A stretch of DNA of 64,000 bases from Cacajao melanocephalus (GCA_963573385.1 CAUYLG010027018.1:1-64000), one strand, 5' to 3'. Positions 32,348 to 45,434 are shown, numbered from the stretch's first letter. The notes: generated from the sequence alone by a model not told the origin. Program-made: numbers and translations.

Positions 32348-32458
32348 GGGTAACATAGTCAAAGTGCTCAAAGAAAGAAAAAAGAAAAAAACTGTCAACC
32401 AAGAATGACAAATCTGCCAAAGCTTCCATCTAAATGTGAAATAAAGACTTTCCCATAA

Positions 32459-32757
32459 GGGCATGGTGGTTGACGCCTGTAATCCCAGCACTTTGGGAGG
32501 CTGAGGATGCAGGGTCGCTGATGCCTAGGTGATCAAGGCCAGCCTAGGAACACAGGGAGACACCATCTCTACAAAACTTAAAAATTAGCCAAGCGTGATG
32601 GTGTGCACCTGTAGTCCCAGGCTGCTCAGGAGACTGAGGTAGGAGAATCACTTGGGCCCAAGAGGTTGAGGCTGCAGTGAGCTGTGATGGCACCACTGTA
32701 CTCCAGCCTGGACAACAGAGCAAGACCCTGTCTCAAAAAAAAAAAAAAAAAAAAAAA
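32459..32757 (+). repeat. Alu (J-like)
   Basis: Dimeric Alu, right arm AGAGGTTGAGGCTGCAGTGAG, with an A23 tail. Confidence 0.94.
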
Positions 32758-33279
32758 CCTTCCTGAAACAAAACCTAACAGAAGTTGTTGCTATGCTAAC
32801 AGACATACCTTACAAGAAATAGTAAAGAAAACTGTTCAGGCTAGAAGCAAGTGTTCTCAAACAGCAAGTCAAGCCCACATGAAAAAACATACAAGAGTAC
32901 CTATAACAGCAACTGTTAATCATAAAGGACATTATAAACGTATATATTTTTCTCCTTTCATCTCTTAACTGATTTAAAAAGCAACTGTATAAAACTATAT
33001 ATAGAATATATTATTGGGCCTATGTCACGCAGAAATATAATATATAAACAATAAACCAACAAGAGCACAAAAGAGGTAGGTTGAAATGGGCTAATGTAAA
33101 ATAACATATCAATTGAAAAAACCAGAATCACAGAATCATCTTAATATACACACACACACACACACAGACACACACACAGGTGACAGAAATCCAACACCTT
33201 GTCATGATAAAAAAAAAATGCTCAAAAGGACAGAAATAGAAAAGAATTCCTCTCTGAATACAATAAAAATTGTATTCAT
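32758..33279. repeat. Unique sequence with (CA)n microsatellite at 33147-33178
   Basis: The CA run is interrupted once by GACA. The surrounding sequence is AT-rich with no gene recognised. Confidence 0.85.
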
Positions 33280-33280
33280 G

Positions 33281-33651
<371 letters not shown>

Positions 33652-33955
33652 TTAACACTAACATATTTAATAGTGAAAACACTGGATTCGTTCCCCCTAA
33701 GATTAGGAAAAAGACAAGGACGTTCTCTCTTGTTCCTTCTTTTTAACACTGTACTGTAGGTTCTAGCCAGAGCAATTAGGCAAGAAAAATAGGCATTCAA
33801 ATTTGAAAGAAAGAAGTAAACCTATCTTTATTTGTATCTAACATGATCTTACATATAGAAAACCCTAGAGAATCCACTAAAAAAATTACTACTGCAATAA
33901 ATGAGTTCAGCAAGGTTGCAGGTTCCAAAATTAATACATAGCAATCAATTGTATT

Positions 33956-34607
33956 GATCTTATAAAACTATGGAGTAGAATAGTGGTTACTAGAATAGAG
34001 GATGGAGACGTAGGGTGTGGGAAGAGTAGCCAAGGGTTGGTTAATGAATACAAAATTACAGCTGGGTAGAAGGAATAAGTTCTAGTGTTCTACCAACAGT
34101 CCCCAACCTTTACGGAAGACAATTTTTCCATGGATTCAGGGGGATGGTTTCGGGATGAAACTGTTCTCAGATCATCAGGCATTAGTTAGATTCTCAAAAG
34201 GAGTGTGCGACCTAGATCCTTCGCATGTGTGGTTCCTAACAGGGTTCACACTCCTATGCCTGCTGATCTGACAGGAGGCGGAGCTCAGACAGTAATGCTG
34301 CTTGCTGGACACACATCCTGCTGTACAGCCCGGTTCCTAACAGGTCACAGACCAGGGGCTGGAGATCCCTGTTCTACAGCACTGTTGGGTGACTATAATT
34401 AACAACAATTTATTATATATTTTCAAATAACTAAAGGAGCAGATTTTGAATGTTCCCAACACAAAGAAATGATAAATGTTTGAACTGATGGATATGCTAA
34501 TTCCCCAATTTGATCATTACACATTGCATACATGTATCAAAATATCACACTGTACCCCACAAATATGTACAATTATACCTATTTAAAATAATAAAAGCAA
34601 AAAAATT
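33956..34607 (+). mobile_element. Second L1 3' UTR inserted in the older L1
   Basis: AATAGTGGTTACTAGAATAG, GAATAAGTTCTAGTG and CACACTGTACCCCACAAATA are L1 3'-UTR phrases. A 9-bp duplication AATTGTATT / AATTGCATT (33947-33955, 34608-34616) flanks it, and host L1 sequence resumes in register. 5'-truncated. Confidence 0.85.
34095..34370. mobile_element. hAT-like non-autonomous DNA transposon inside the inserted L1
   Basis: CAGTCCCCAACCTTTACGG ... CAGATCATCAGGCATTAG ... GGTTCCTAACAGGTCACAG ... GGGGCTGGAGATCCCTG form partly complementary ends. An 8-bp duplication GTTCTACC / GTTCTACA (34087-34094, 34371-34378), typical of hAT elements, differs at one base. Subfamily not assigned. Confidence 0.8.
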
Positions 34608-34933
34608 AATTGCATTTACATATGCCTGTCCTGAACAATTTGAAAATGAAATTAAGACAGCTCCACTCACAACAGCATTCAAATAGTTTAAGCAGGAATC
34701 AATTTAACAAAAAAAGAGATAAACATTTCAGAGTTTCAAAACTCTGAAAACTACAAAATATTACTAAAACAAATTAAAGGAAATCTAAACACAGAGAAAA
34801 ACATACCAGGTTCACAGACTGGAAGACAACACTTAAAATGGCAATACTCCACAAATCGATCTACAGGCTCAATAAGATCCCTAACAGAATCCTAGCTAAT
34901 TTATGGAAATTAATGATTCTAAATTCATATGGA

Positions 34934-35009
34934 GGTTGGGCTCAGTGGCTCACCTGTGTAATGATCACTTGAGTCCAGGAGTTCAAGACTGCAATGAGCT
35001 ATGATTGCA
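34934..35009 (+). repeat. Short internally deleted Alu in the L1
   Basis: GGTTGGGCTCAGTGGCTCAC joins straight to GATCACTTGAGTCCAGGAG and then GCAATGAGCTATGATTGC, so most of both arms is missing. Confidence 0.8.
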
Positions 35010-35298
35010 ATCATGACAGTGTGGTACTGGCAGAAAGGCAGACATACAAATCAATGAAATAAAACTAAGGATCCAGAAAGAAACTCATACATCTATGATC
35101 AGCTGGTTTTCAACAAGGGTGCCAAGTCCAATCAACAGAGAAAGAATAGTCTTTTTAACAACTGGCACTGGGACAAACAGTCACGTACAAAAGAATGAAG
35201 TTACCTTTACCTCAAACCATATACAAAAAACTTACTCCAAACAGATCAAAGAAATATATGAAAGAGCAACACTCAGAAAACTCTAAAAACGAAACACT

Positions 35299-35340
35299 GG
35301 ATTTGGCAAAGGATTGACATGGGATTTGGCAAAGGATTAT
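35299..35340. repeat. 23-bp tandem repeat in L1 relic
   Basis: GGATTTGGCAAAGGATTGACATG is followed by GGATTTGGCAAAGGATTATAG, a nearly two-copy direct repeat. Confidence 0.85.
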
Positions 35341-35382
35341 AGAATATGACACCAAAAGCATGAGCAACAAAAGAAAAAATTA

Positions 35383-35675
35383 GGCTAGATGCCATGGCTT
35401 ATGTCTGCAATTCCAGCACTTTGGGAGGCCAAGGTGGGCAGATCACCTGAGGCCAAGAGTTCAAGATCAGCCTGGCCAACATGACAAAACCCCATCTCTA
35501 CTAAAAATATGAAAAATTAGCTGGGTGTGGTGGCGCACACCTGTAATCCCAGCTACTTCGGAGTCTGAGGCATGAGAATCGTCTGAACCCAGAGGTGGAG
35601 GTTGCAGTGAGCCAAGATCCAGGGACAAAGCAAGACTCTGTCACCAAAAAAAAAGGAAAATAAAAGAAAAAAAAT
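35383..35675 (+). repeat. Alu inserted in L1
   Basis: Full dimer, shortened near its end (GAGCCAAGATCCAGGGACAAAG). An AAAAGAAAAA-type duplication flanks it. Confidence 0.92.
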
Positions 35676-35833
35676 CAGATAAATTAGACTTCATCAAAAT
35701 CAACATTATTTTGTGCTTCAAATGGCACCATCAAGAAAATGTAAAGACAACCCACGGAATGGGAAGAAATATTAGTAAATAACATAACCAACAAGGAACT
35801 TGTAACCAGAATATATAAGGAACTCTTACAACA

Positions 35834-36135
35834 GGGCCAGTCAGGGTGGCTAATGCCTGTAATCTCAGTGCTTTGGGAGGACTAGACAAGAGGATCTCCT
35901 GAGGGCCGGGAGTTCAAGACCAGCCTTGGCAAAATAGCTAGAATCTGTCTCTATGAAAAGTATAAAATTAGCCAGGCATAGGGGCATGTGCCTGTACTCC
36001 TAGCTACTCCAGAGGCTGAGGTGAGAGGATGACTTGAGACCAGGAGTTGCAAGGGACGATCATGTCACTACACTCCAGCCTGAGTAACAGAGCAAGATCC
36101 CGTCTTGAAAAAACAAAAACAAAACAACAAAAAAA
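35834..36135 (+). repeat. Alu inserted in L1
   Basis: Dimeric Alu. Imperfect duplication AACTCTTACAACA / AACTCGTACGGCA at the borders. Confidence 0.92.
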
Positions 36136-37063
36136 CTCGTACGGCAATTAAGACAACTCAAAGAATAGCCAAAGAATGTGAATAATTTTCCACAGAAGAT
36201 ACACAAATGGCCAGTAAGTACATAAAGAGGTGCTCAACATCATCACTCATCAGGGAAATGCAAATCAAAAAACCCCAATGAGATACCACCTCGCACTCAA
36301 AATGGGATTGCTACAATCAGAAAGTAAGATAACAAGTACCAATGGGGATGCAGAAAAATGGGAACAGCTATACACTGTTGGCTGGAATATAAAATGGTAC
36401 ATCTACTTTGGAAAACAATCTGGTAGATCCTCAAATGATTAAACAGCAATTCCACTCCAAAGTAAAGACACACAGGAAAAGAAAACATATGTCCATACAA
36501 AAGCTTGCACCCCCAGTGTTCACAATAGTGTCATTCACAAGAACGACAAGGTAGAAATGGTCCAAAGGTTCACCAATGAACAAATAAACAAAATGTAGTA
36601 TGTCCACACAATGGAACATTATTTGTCCATCAAAACCAATGCAGTACTGATGTTACAACATAAACGTACCTTGAAAATATGCTAAGCGAAAGCAGCCAGT
36701 CCCAAAGACCATATACTCTATGATTCCACATACTAAAGTCCAAAGCAGATAATTATATAAACACATAAAGTAAATCAGTCGTTGTCTAGGGCTGGAAGGG
36801 GGAGGAAAAAGAAGGAAGGGGAGGAAGATGATGGCTAAAGGGTGTAAAGTTTCTTTCGAGGGGATTAAAATGGACTGTGGTGATAAATGCACAACTCTGT
36901 CAATATACTAAAAACCACTGAACTGCACACTTTAAATGAGTGAATTGTTTGATGTGTGAATTATGTCTCAATAAATCTGGTTTAAGAAAAAGGAATATGT
37001 ATGTTAACTTGGGAGTCTTTTTTAATGAATTGTTTATATTCAACATTTAAAGCTTAGTGTCCA

Positions 37064-37352
37064 GGCTGGGCGTGGTGGCTCACACCTGTAATCTCAGCAC
37101 TTTGGGAGGCCAAGGCAGGCCTATCACCTGAGGTCAGGGGCCAACATGGCGAAATTCTATCGCTACTAAAAAATACAAAAATTAGCTGGGCATGGTGGCG
37201 GGCGCCTGTAATCTCAGCTACTTCGGAGGCTGAGGCAGGAGAATTGCTTAAATCTGGGAGGCGGAGGCTGCAGTGAGCCAAGGCTGTGCCACTGCACTCC
37301 AGCCTCAGTAACAGAGTGAGACTCCATCTCAGAAAAAAATAAGTAAATAAAC
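37064..37352 (+). repeat. Alu
   Basis: Full-length Alu with a perfect 15-bp duplication AAAGCTTAGTGTCCA (37049-37063, 37353-37367). The left arm lacks part of GGTCAGGAGTTCGAGACCAGCC. Confidence 0.96.
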
Positions 37353-37367
37353 AAAGCTTAGTGTCCA

Positions 37368-38378
37368 AAACTCAAATTCACTTCTAAAGTCTTCAATATA
37401 AATTTTGTTTTTTAGATAAAACATATATACATATGCATGCAAAAACATATAAAACAGAAATGTTTTCTAGTTTCAAATAAGTTCTATAAAATCTAGTAAC
37501 AATAAACTCCAAAAATAGCAAGAATGGATGCATCACTTCTATAACAGTGAAAAGCTGTTCTATAATCCATTAATCGGTACATTAGAGTTTCAGATCTGTT
37601 TATACTCAAGAATTAAATGTTCAACCTCTCTCCTTCCACAAATCACCCTCAGGGAGCTCATACACCTACTTTTCTGGTATGTTCTGATGGATGTGAATTT
37701 TAAGTCTCCTCTCCCTAACAAGATCTTATCTTCCTTAAGAGGAAGAAGCACTCATACCTAACAGTTCACCTAGCACAGCCCATACATAAATATCTACTGG
37801 GTATTCTTCTCTATCTTCCTTACCATCTCTCTTTTCTTGGCCTCTCTTGCTCTGTTCGTTTTCTTCAGACTTACGAGCAAAATGAGAAAAATAAAGTCCC
37901 TAAAAGTCCAGGTTCTATGTTTCATCCTCTCTCGTGAGTTTACTGAGATATCAAATCTAATTATGGCAGTCGTTTAATAAGCGCAAAACAAAATTATTTT
38001 GAGATCTGGCAATCCTCAAATTAGAGTTTATTCTGATACTATCTTTAACCATTAAAAATCTATTTCACATCCCAGAGAAATTTCTGCATCTTTCCACTTT
38101 GCCTAAGAAAATGTCACAGTTTCCCTCTCTGCCTTAGGAAGCACACAGCCTAAGGCTTTCTCTCTAAACCTCCAAGACTGTCTTTTAATGAAACCCAACC
38201 ATCATTTAAATTACTATACTGTAAATATAAAAGGTTCTGATCTAATCTTAAAATCCTTAAATATGTTTCACACATGCTCTCTTGAGCAAGGCCATGTAGT
38301 ATAGGTTTTATTCATTTCATCCATTTTCATAACCTCTCATGCTACCAACCCTGTATTTACTTACTTATCAAAAGTTGT
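37368..38378. other. Unique intronic sequence with an L2-like tail
   Basis: About 37640-37800 resembles an L2 3' end (ACAAGATCTTATCTTCCTTAAG ... CACCTAGCACAGCCCATACATAAATA). The rest is unrecognised. Confidence 0.5.
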
Positions 38379-38681
38379 GGCCGGGCATGGTGGCTCACAC
38401 TTGTAATCCTAGCACTCTGGGAGACCAAGGCAGGCAAATCATGAGGTCAGGAGTTCAAGACCACCCTGGCCAATATGGTGAAACCCCATCACTACTAAAA
38501 ATACAAAAAAAAAAAAAATTAGCCTTGCACGGTGGCATGCACCTGTAGTCCCAGACAGTTAGGAGGCTGAGACAGAAGAATCGTTTGAACTCGGAAGGTA
38601 GAGGTTCCTGTGAGCTGAGACTGTGCTACTGCACTCCAGCCTGGGCGACAGAGTGAGACTCCATCTCAAAAAAAAAAAAAA
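38379..38681 (+). repeat. Alu
   Basis: Full dimer, start GGCCGGGCATGGTGGCTCAC, A13 tail. Confidence 0.95.
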
Positions 38682-38969
38682 TTGTAAAAGTATTGGTAGC
38701 TAATTTTCCTGAATATTCCACTGCATCTTTACTTTTCTCCTGCTGAGACTGGTACTGTGCTAAGTACCTGAAGTAAAAATTCCCATTCTGTTACTTCCAA
38801 AACTAGAACAGATAACCACCTCTTAACATTCACTTAGTACAAAAGGTACATGTTTACAAATCCACTCAACTTCTTCCCAATATTTCACCACAATCTAAAA
38901 TTCATTGAAGGCATATCAGGAATTGATTTTCACCTCTAATATATTTTTAAAGTTAAAAAAAAAAGGTGT

Positions 38970-39215
38970 ACATATTGTGGTAGTAGAAAAATAACTGCCT
39001 CCCTCAAAACGTCCAGATCCTAATCCCCAGAACCTGTGGATTCAAGTTGCAGAAGGAATTAAGGTTCCCAAAATCAAACGACCTTGATGAGAGATTATCC
39101 TGGATTACCCAGGTGAGCCATGTGTAATCACAAGGGTCTTGTAAGTGAAAGAGGCAAATAGGAGAGTCCAAGGGAGGTAATGAAAGAAAGACTGGCCAGT
39201 CATGGGATTACATGG
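38970..39215 (+). mobile_element. MLT1-like LTR fragment
   Basis: CAGATCCTAATCCCCAGAAC, GAGATTATCCTGGATTACCC and GTGTAATCACAAGGGTCTTG match the 5' half of MaLR/ERVL-type LTRs. It is cut short by the Alu that follows. Confidence 0.7.
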
Positions 39216-39376
39216 GAGTAGCTGTGATTATAGGCATGCGCCACCATGCCCAGCTGATTTTTTGTATTTTTAGTAGAAATGGGGTTTCTCCATGTTGGTC
39301 AGGCTGGTCTCAAACTCCCAATCTCAGATGATCCGCCTGCCTCGGCCTCCCAAAGTGCTGGGATTACAGGCGTGAG
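39216..39376 (-). repeat. Alu fragment
   Basis: Minus-strand Alu from mid right arm to the 5' end (GATTACAGGCGTGAG), 3'-truncated and without a T-tract. Confidence 0.92.
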
Positions 39377-39552
39377 TAATTCAAATTCATTCTTAGGTCC
39401 ATTTCTACTACAGCATTCTGTTTTTTAGCTTAATGTATATAAAACTTACCAAGCAAAAAGGAACTTAAACAGCTTTGCATCTCTAGTGTCTAGCACATAA
39501 CGCAACTTGATGAATATTCCTTGATACTGATTGCAATCATGGACCTGATTGT

Positions 39553-40300
39553 GCCACTAGTTTTATCGGGTGAACTGTGTTCCCTAATAAAGATACGTTT
39601 AAGTCTTAAGCCCCAGTATCTCAGAGTGTGACCTTATTTGGAAATAGGGTCTTTACAGAGGTAATCAAATTACAATGAAGTCATTGGGGTAGACCCTAAT
39701 CCAGTGTGACTGGTGTCCATGTATAAAGGGAAAATTCAGACACAGGCATGGAAGGAAGACAAGGTGGAGAGACACACACACAGGGAGAAGGCCCTGTGAA
39801 ACGACTGGAGTGATGCATCCACATGCCAGCAAACCACCAGTTGCTAGGACAGACAATGGAAGAGATTCTCCTCACAGCCCTCAGAAAAAACCAATCCTGT
39901 CCACATCTTGATTCTAGACTTCTAGCCTATACAATTGTAAGATGATAAATTTCTATTACAGCCATGCATCACTTAATGAAAGAGGTACACTCTGAGAAAC
40001 TGGTTGTTAGGCAATTTCATCATGGTGCGTACATCACAGAGCGTACTCACGCAAACCTAGATGGTATGGCCCACAACACACCTAGGCTATGTGGTCTAGC
40101 CTCTTGCTCCGAGGCTACAAACCGCACAGCATATGACTGTTCTGAATCCTGCAGGTAACTGTAACACAATGGTAAGTATTTCTGTCTCTAAACACATCTA
40201 AACACAGAAAAGGTACAGTAACAATACAGTATTATAATCCACACACACAGTTTCTGATACTTTGTTATGGCAGCTGTAGGAAACTAACTATTGTTTAATA
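39553..40300 (+). mobile_element. MLT1-type LTR interrupted by a Tigger-like element
   Basis: GGTGAACTGTGTTCCCTAAT, CCTTATTTGGAAATAGGGTC and AAGATGATAAATTTCTATTA run to 39958. The matching end TTTCTGATACTTTGTTATGG ... GTAGGAAACTAACT resumes near 40248. Confidence 0.85.
39959..40240. mobile_element. Tigger/pogo-like element inside MLT1
   Basis: It starts after TA with CAGCCATGCATCACTTAATG and contains AACCTAGATGGTATGGCC, CACACCTAGGCTATGTGG and GTAACACAATGGTAAGTATT. Same family as 2622-2966 in reverse. The far end is truncated. Confidence 0.75.
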
Positions 40301-41191
40301 AAATGGAAATGTGCAAACAGTATTACATTACCAAACTTTTCAATATGATAGACATTGAAGATAATGGGAAATTAAAATGCACATGAGTTTTGACACGGAA
40401 TGAAACATGATGACAACCAAAAATGCACACTATATGCTAAGTGAAAAAGCAAATAAACCTGCAGTTTTAAATTTTGGGGGGAGTGGAGGGGTGACACACA
40501 CAAACACAATACCTCATATTTGTATATGTACAGGTAATATCTGGCAACAAACATACACATATATCCCAATTCTTTCTAGCAATTACTTCTTGGGAAAGGG
40601 TAGCCTCTTCTCCTTGTAAGAAATGGATTTTTTAAACTCATACAATTCCGCACTTTTGAAAATTGTAAGTGATTTGGTTTTGCTTAAACTTTTAATAATG
40701 CAAAATTAAAAGGAACTACGATTTCTAAGGTAATCAGATATCACATTATTATTCTTTAAGAGTGTATACAGTTAAACCAGAGTAATTTAATTTTTTAAAA
40801 TTCCTCACTTTGGTAGTTCAAAAAACAATATATGAATTACTAAAATACAAGGTCATATTTACCATTCAATTTCCAAAAGTTACCATGACCTTATATTTCA
40901 GAGTCCATATTAAACACAGGCTGTTCCCAAAAATGGCAAGAAGAAAATAAGACTTTTCAAACACCACTCCATTTGCATCAGGCATATAATTCTGGTGTTT
41001 TACAAGTGTTCTATCATTAAATTTCATTTCTCAACTAGGCCACACCTACTCAATCCAGCCTTCTCTATCAATATCCAGTAACATTTGCAGAAGGCCTTAA
41101 CTTTCATGTCAACCAAAAATGTACCCAAATATCCTAACTCTCTTTAACAATCTGTTCTAGATTTATCATCTATACATTTATCTAAACTCAA
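40301..41191. other. Unique AT-rich intronic sequence
   Basis: Nothing recognised apart from short A/T runs. Confidence 0.5.
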
Positions 41192-41327
41192 CTGAAGTTT
41201 ACATGAGGAAAGTGCATCTTAAAATAATAGAGCAGGGACATTCCCTTTTTCACAAAACAGGATATAATGTTTAGAAGGTTTCAGACTCAATGGCCTTGAG
41301 AGATGACACTTTGTGGAGGGGAACACC
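41192..41327 (+). repeat. Inverted duplication, arm 1 (partner 42649-42768)
   Basis: It is the reverse complement of 42649-42768, over 90% identical by eye in the core (CTTAAAATAATAGAGCAGGG, GGTTTCAGACTCAATGGCC, GAGAGATGACACTTTGTGGA). It carries about 17 extra bases around 41256-41272. Confidence 0.9.
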
Positions 41328-42438
41328 TTTACTTTTTATCATTGTGAGACCTGAATCTGTGAAATGCCTAGCAATAGCATCATCAACTAGCCACTCAATA
41401 AATGTCAGACTCTGATGTAAGTTCCTTGGAAAAGCTAAAATTATCACATTTAACTTTACAAGTCAGCGAAGATGACCTACGTCATCATTAACATAAAATG
41501 GGAAGAACATCACAGTAGGCTATTGGCACTGAAATGGTGTAATAATTACAAACCCGTTTCAGAGATGAAAAGGAAAGATAGTAGACTATTAAAGCAACTA
41601 ACATCTGGGTTGAAAACATGTAACACAAGAGAGGCTTCATGGACACAAGAAAGTAAAAACCTGAAACAGCGGAACTGCAGGGAACACTTGTCAGAAGCAG
41701 TAACCTGAGCAAAGGCAACTGTGCAGCCTTTAAAGAATGAAAATACCGCCTTAAATATATACCATGATATGTATCCATTATTCCTCAATAAAGCTGGAAA
41801 AACTCAATAAATAGAGAACAAAAAAGGTGACAGATTTCACTTACATATTTTTAGTTAAAAAGAGCAACATAATGACTCCAGCTAAGACAATGATAAAAAT
41901 ATCCAATTTTTATCAGGCTAAGGCTTGATTTGTATAGTGAGAAAACAACCAGAAGTGAAAGTTGCTTCCTTTTAGTTTTTCATTTGCAAAGTTAAGGCCT
42001 CAGTTTTAACCAGTCACATGACAATGACAGGTCCTTGTTGAGCAGGGTCTCCTGTGGAGGAGATATTGAAAAATCCCCTCAAATTGAAAAAATGTGGAGA
42101 AACAAATGAAACTTACCAGTAAACTTAGAAAAAAAAAAAAAAAAACTTTAAAAAACCAGTAACCTCTTAAAAAAAAAAAATACGCAACAGAAGACAACAA
42201 AAAGATTCTAATTTGCCCAGCAGAACCAAAAGCACAATACATTTGGTTGTGTTTTTGATCAGTTATACCTAGTTTTGAGCCTTTGATGTTTCAAATTTGT
42301 TGCGAATTTTGGCCACCTTTACATAAAAACCCTGACTACATCAGTCTGAAGAAATTATCAGCATTAAACTTCTAGGTCCATCAAATAACAAAAAGTGAAA
42401 CCACTTGATTTCTATTCCTCACCTGTTCTTAAAACAAC
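41328..42438. other. Spacer of the inverted duplication
   Basis: Unique AT-rich sequence with A-runs at 42129-42146 and 42170-42180. No gene recognised. Confidence 0.5.
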
Positions 42439-42449
42439 CAAAGCATCAT

Positions 42450-42660
42450 GTTTCTTTTTTTTTTTTCCTTCAACCTTAAGTTCCAGGGTATATGTGCAGG
42501 GTGTGCAGGTCTGTTACACAGGTAAACATGTGCCATGGTGATTTGCTGCACAACTCAACCCATCTCCCTGGTTTAAGCCCAGCATCCATCAACTATTCTT
42601 CCTGATGCTCTCCCTCCAGCCATCCTCCCCCCAGGCCCCAGTGTGTGGTGTACTCCTCCA
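42450..42660 (-). mobile_element. 5'-truncated L1 3' UTR
   Basis: Minus-strand L1 tail: T-rich start, TTAAGTTCCAGGGTATATGT, GGTAAACATGTGCCATGGTG, and CCCCAGTGTGTGGTGTACTCC at its 5' end. Perfect 11-bp duplication CAAAGCATCAT (42439-42449, 42661-42671). Confidence 0.93.
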
Positions 42661-42768
42661 CAAAGCATCATCTCTCAAGGCCATTAAGTCTGAAACCTTC
42701 TTTTGTGGAAAAGAGAATGCCCCTGCTCTATTATTTTAAGATATAGCTTTCTCATGAAAACCTCAAAG
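42649..42768 (-). repeat. Inverted duplication, arm 2 (partner 41192-41327)
   Basis: It matches arm 1 in reverse complement. The match appears to run through the L1 target duplication into the last dozen bases of the L1 5' end. Confidence 0.88.
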
Positions 42769-43278
42769 TCCCAGCTACTACCCTCGTCGTACCACCTTAA
42801 TCATCCTGCAAAGGAATATCTTCACCCTGCATATGAGTATCTTCATTAAGCAAATTAAACAACCATGGAATCTTTGCAACATCAGCAAAGAAAAACTGTG
42901 AAACAATATTCTAGAGAAATGGTAGAAATAATTTCTCCAGTTATAACTGCTAGATTTTTGGACTAAGATAATCACATATAAAGCAGACTAAATGTTCATC
43001 TACAAAATCTCAAATTATAAATGTGTTTTCCATTCCAAAGAACAAAAGCCTTTTATTTTATTGTCTCCTTACTTCTACAACTTAAGTACTTTATAGCTTA
43101 TTTTACTTGTGTCCAGACGGGCTCTAATTTTGAAAGTCTCTTTTCAGGGATCCCTGAAAAACCCAAGTAGACCAATACTGTAGAAATCAAGGCAATTTAC
43201 TCACTATAATTTTGACCTTAAAAGAAATGTTACTAGAAGGGAACTGCAGAGTTTACTGACATCAGAAGTTAACTACAT

Positions 43279-43555
43279 GCCAGGTGAGGTGGTTCATGCC
43301 TGTAATCCCAGCGTTTTGGGAGACTGGGTGGATCGCCTGACCTCAGGAGTTTGAGACAGGCCTGGGCAACATGGTGAAACCTTGTCTCTATAAAAAATTT
43401 ATTAAAAAGAAAAATTAGCTGGGGACGGTGGCGTGTGCCTATAGTCCCAGATAGCTTGAGCCCAGGAGGCAGAAGTTTCAACGAGGCGAGATTGTGCCAT
43501 TGTACTCCAGTCTGGGCGACAGAGCAAGGTTCTGCCTCAAAAAAAAAAAAAAAAA
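43279..43555 (+). repeat. Alu with internal deletion
   Basis: GCCAGGTGAGGTGGTTCATG start. The right arm lacks the CTACTCAGGAGGCTGAGG segment. A-tail of 17. Confidence 0.93.
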
Positions 43556-45309
43556 GCCACTTTATGAACTATAAATTCCTAACACAGATTATTTTAATCT
43601 GTGAAGCATAGTTTTAGATTACCCTTAAAAAGTTTTTTTTATTCAAACTCTGAAATGACTACACTGTGTCAAAAGTAACTTGTGAGCCCTGTTATAACTC
43701 CTACAGTCTCACAGTATCTTAATATGCTTTCCATCCTTTCCTTAACAGGGCACGGAGTCTTACCAATAATGACCATTTAAGGGTGATGTTAATACGTGTT
43801 TCTAGTACAAAGGACGTTCACATGCGTCATCTCATCTGCTCTAATGGGGAAATTATTACTTCATTTCATAACTGAAACCAGTTAAATGGCCTACCCAAGT
43901 GAAAATAACCAGTGAGGGAAGTGAGACTCAAAGTCACACACAGAGACATGCAGCTGAAAAGTCAGGAATAAAAATCCCCCAATTCTTATTTGAAAAGGAA
44001 TAATTTTGTCTCAACCATCAAACCCGCCACCCATTGGCCAGTAGATGTCATAATGAGTTTGGATGTCTAGAAATTTGGACCCCATCCCTAGCTGCTGCAG
44101 GGTTGACTTTAAGCTTCCTTTTTCATTTTGTGAAAATGTGGCTAATATTACCTAACTTTTCCTAACTCTGAATCAACCTTCAAGATGACAGATGCAGAAA
44201 GACTAACAACGACAATAAAATAAATTATTTTGAAGTATCTCAAAAAAATCTATTATTAATTTTCTTAGACAACATTGTGTTATTGTTAAAGAGACTATCC
44301 TTTAATTTAAATAGGGTTCTTATTAAGCAGTAGTTTGTTTTTTATCCAATCTGATAGTTCCTTTAATATAATGCAGGTAAGTTTGAGCCATATGGATCAC
44401 GATTAATGAACCAGAGCTTATTTCTTCCACCTGTATTTCTATCACTCTTTTTCCATTTTGTTTTTCCTACTTTCCTTCTCTCAGAGTTTGAATGGTAATG
44501 TTTAAATGTCTGCTGGCATGGAAGCAAGAAAATTCACTCCTTGTGTGAGTGTGTATTTATCCTTAATTTTTTAACATGTATATACAACCCTAAATTTTCC
44601 AACAGTGGTTGTTTAGATGGTTCTTAAACAAGGAGGCCCTTAACAAGTTTTAACAACCCACTGAATTGTCCTTCTACCCCATCCATCTTGTTTTGTTGTC
44701 ATTTTATTTTTAAAAAAAGATGCAAGCAAATTTTGAACAATCAATGTAATTCAATTTAACAGCATATTTTTACCAACTTCATTGTTTCTTATATGCTCAT
44801 GACTGTCCTCTGGACTTACATTTCCTCAGGCCAAACACATACTTTAATGATCATTTTAATGCGAATCAATAGTTGGTAAACTCTTGGTATTTCTTTAAAT
44901 ATGCCCCCTTCCTACTCTCCAGCCTTACTGTTCCAGCCTTACTGTTCACAAGACCCTCTTTCATGCCAAACCACTACAGAGCCTAAGAGTAACACATTAT
45001 CTACTTACATCTGGTATCCCAACCCTCCATGTCCACATAATAAAGGCCATTCATTTTGCAAAGTTCAACTCTCTTCTAAGAAGCTTTTTCCTGAAGCTCT
45101 CTTCTTTTCTCTCCCAGAGAAATAACCACCTTCTCTTTCATATATAATTACCATTACTTATAGCAATAAGAAAAACACCTCATTGTGTGCATTTGTCTTA
45201 CATGTTCATCCTCCTCTACAATACCGTAAGTAGAGCTAGTTTCCAATCTTTTTCTCATCAGGACACACAGAGAAAATAGTATATATAGAGCCCACAGGGA
45301 TATGGAGAT
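43556..45309. other. Unique sequence with MIR- and L2-like relics
   Basis: A MIR-like stretch lies near 43830-43960 and an L2-like one near 44895-45130. A 14-bp tandem CCAGCCTTACTGTT x2 is at 44919-44946. No gene recognised. Confidence 0.5.
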
Positions 45310-45434
45310 GGTCAGGTGCAATGACTCATACCTGTAATCCCAGCACCTTGGGTGGTCAAGGCAAGAGGATAGTTTAAACGTAGGAGACAGCCTGAGCAAT
45401 AGAGCAAGACTCTGTCTACAAAAAAAAAAAAAAA
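45310..45434 (+). repeat. Free left-arm Alu, shortened
   Basis: GGTCAGGTGCAATGACTCAT joined to GACAGCCTGAGCAATAGAGC and an A14 tail. Confidence 0.88.
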
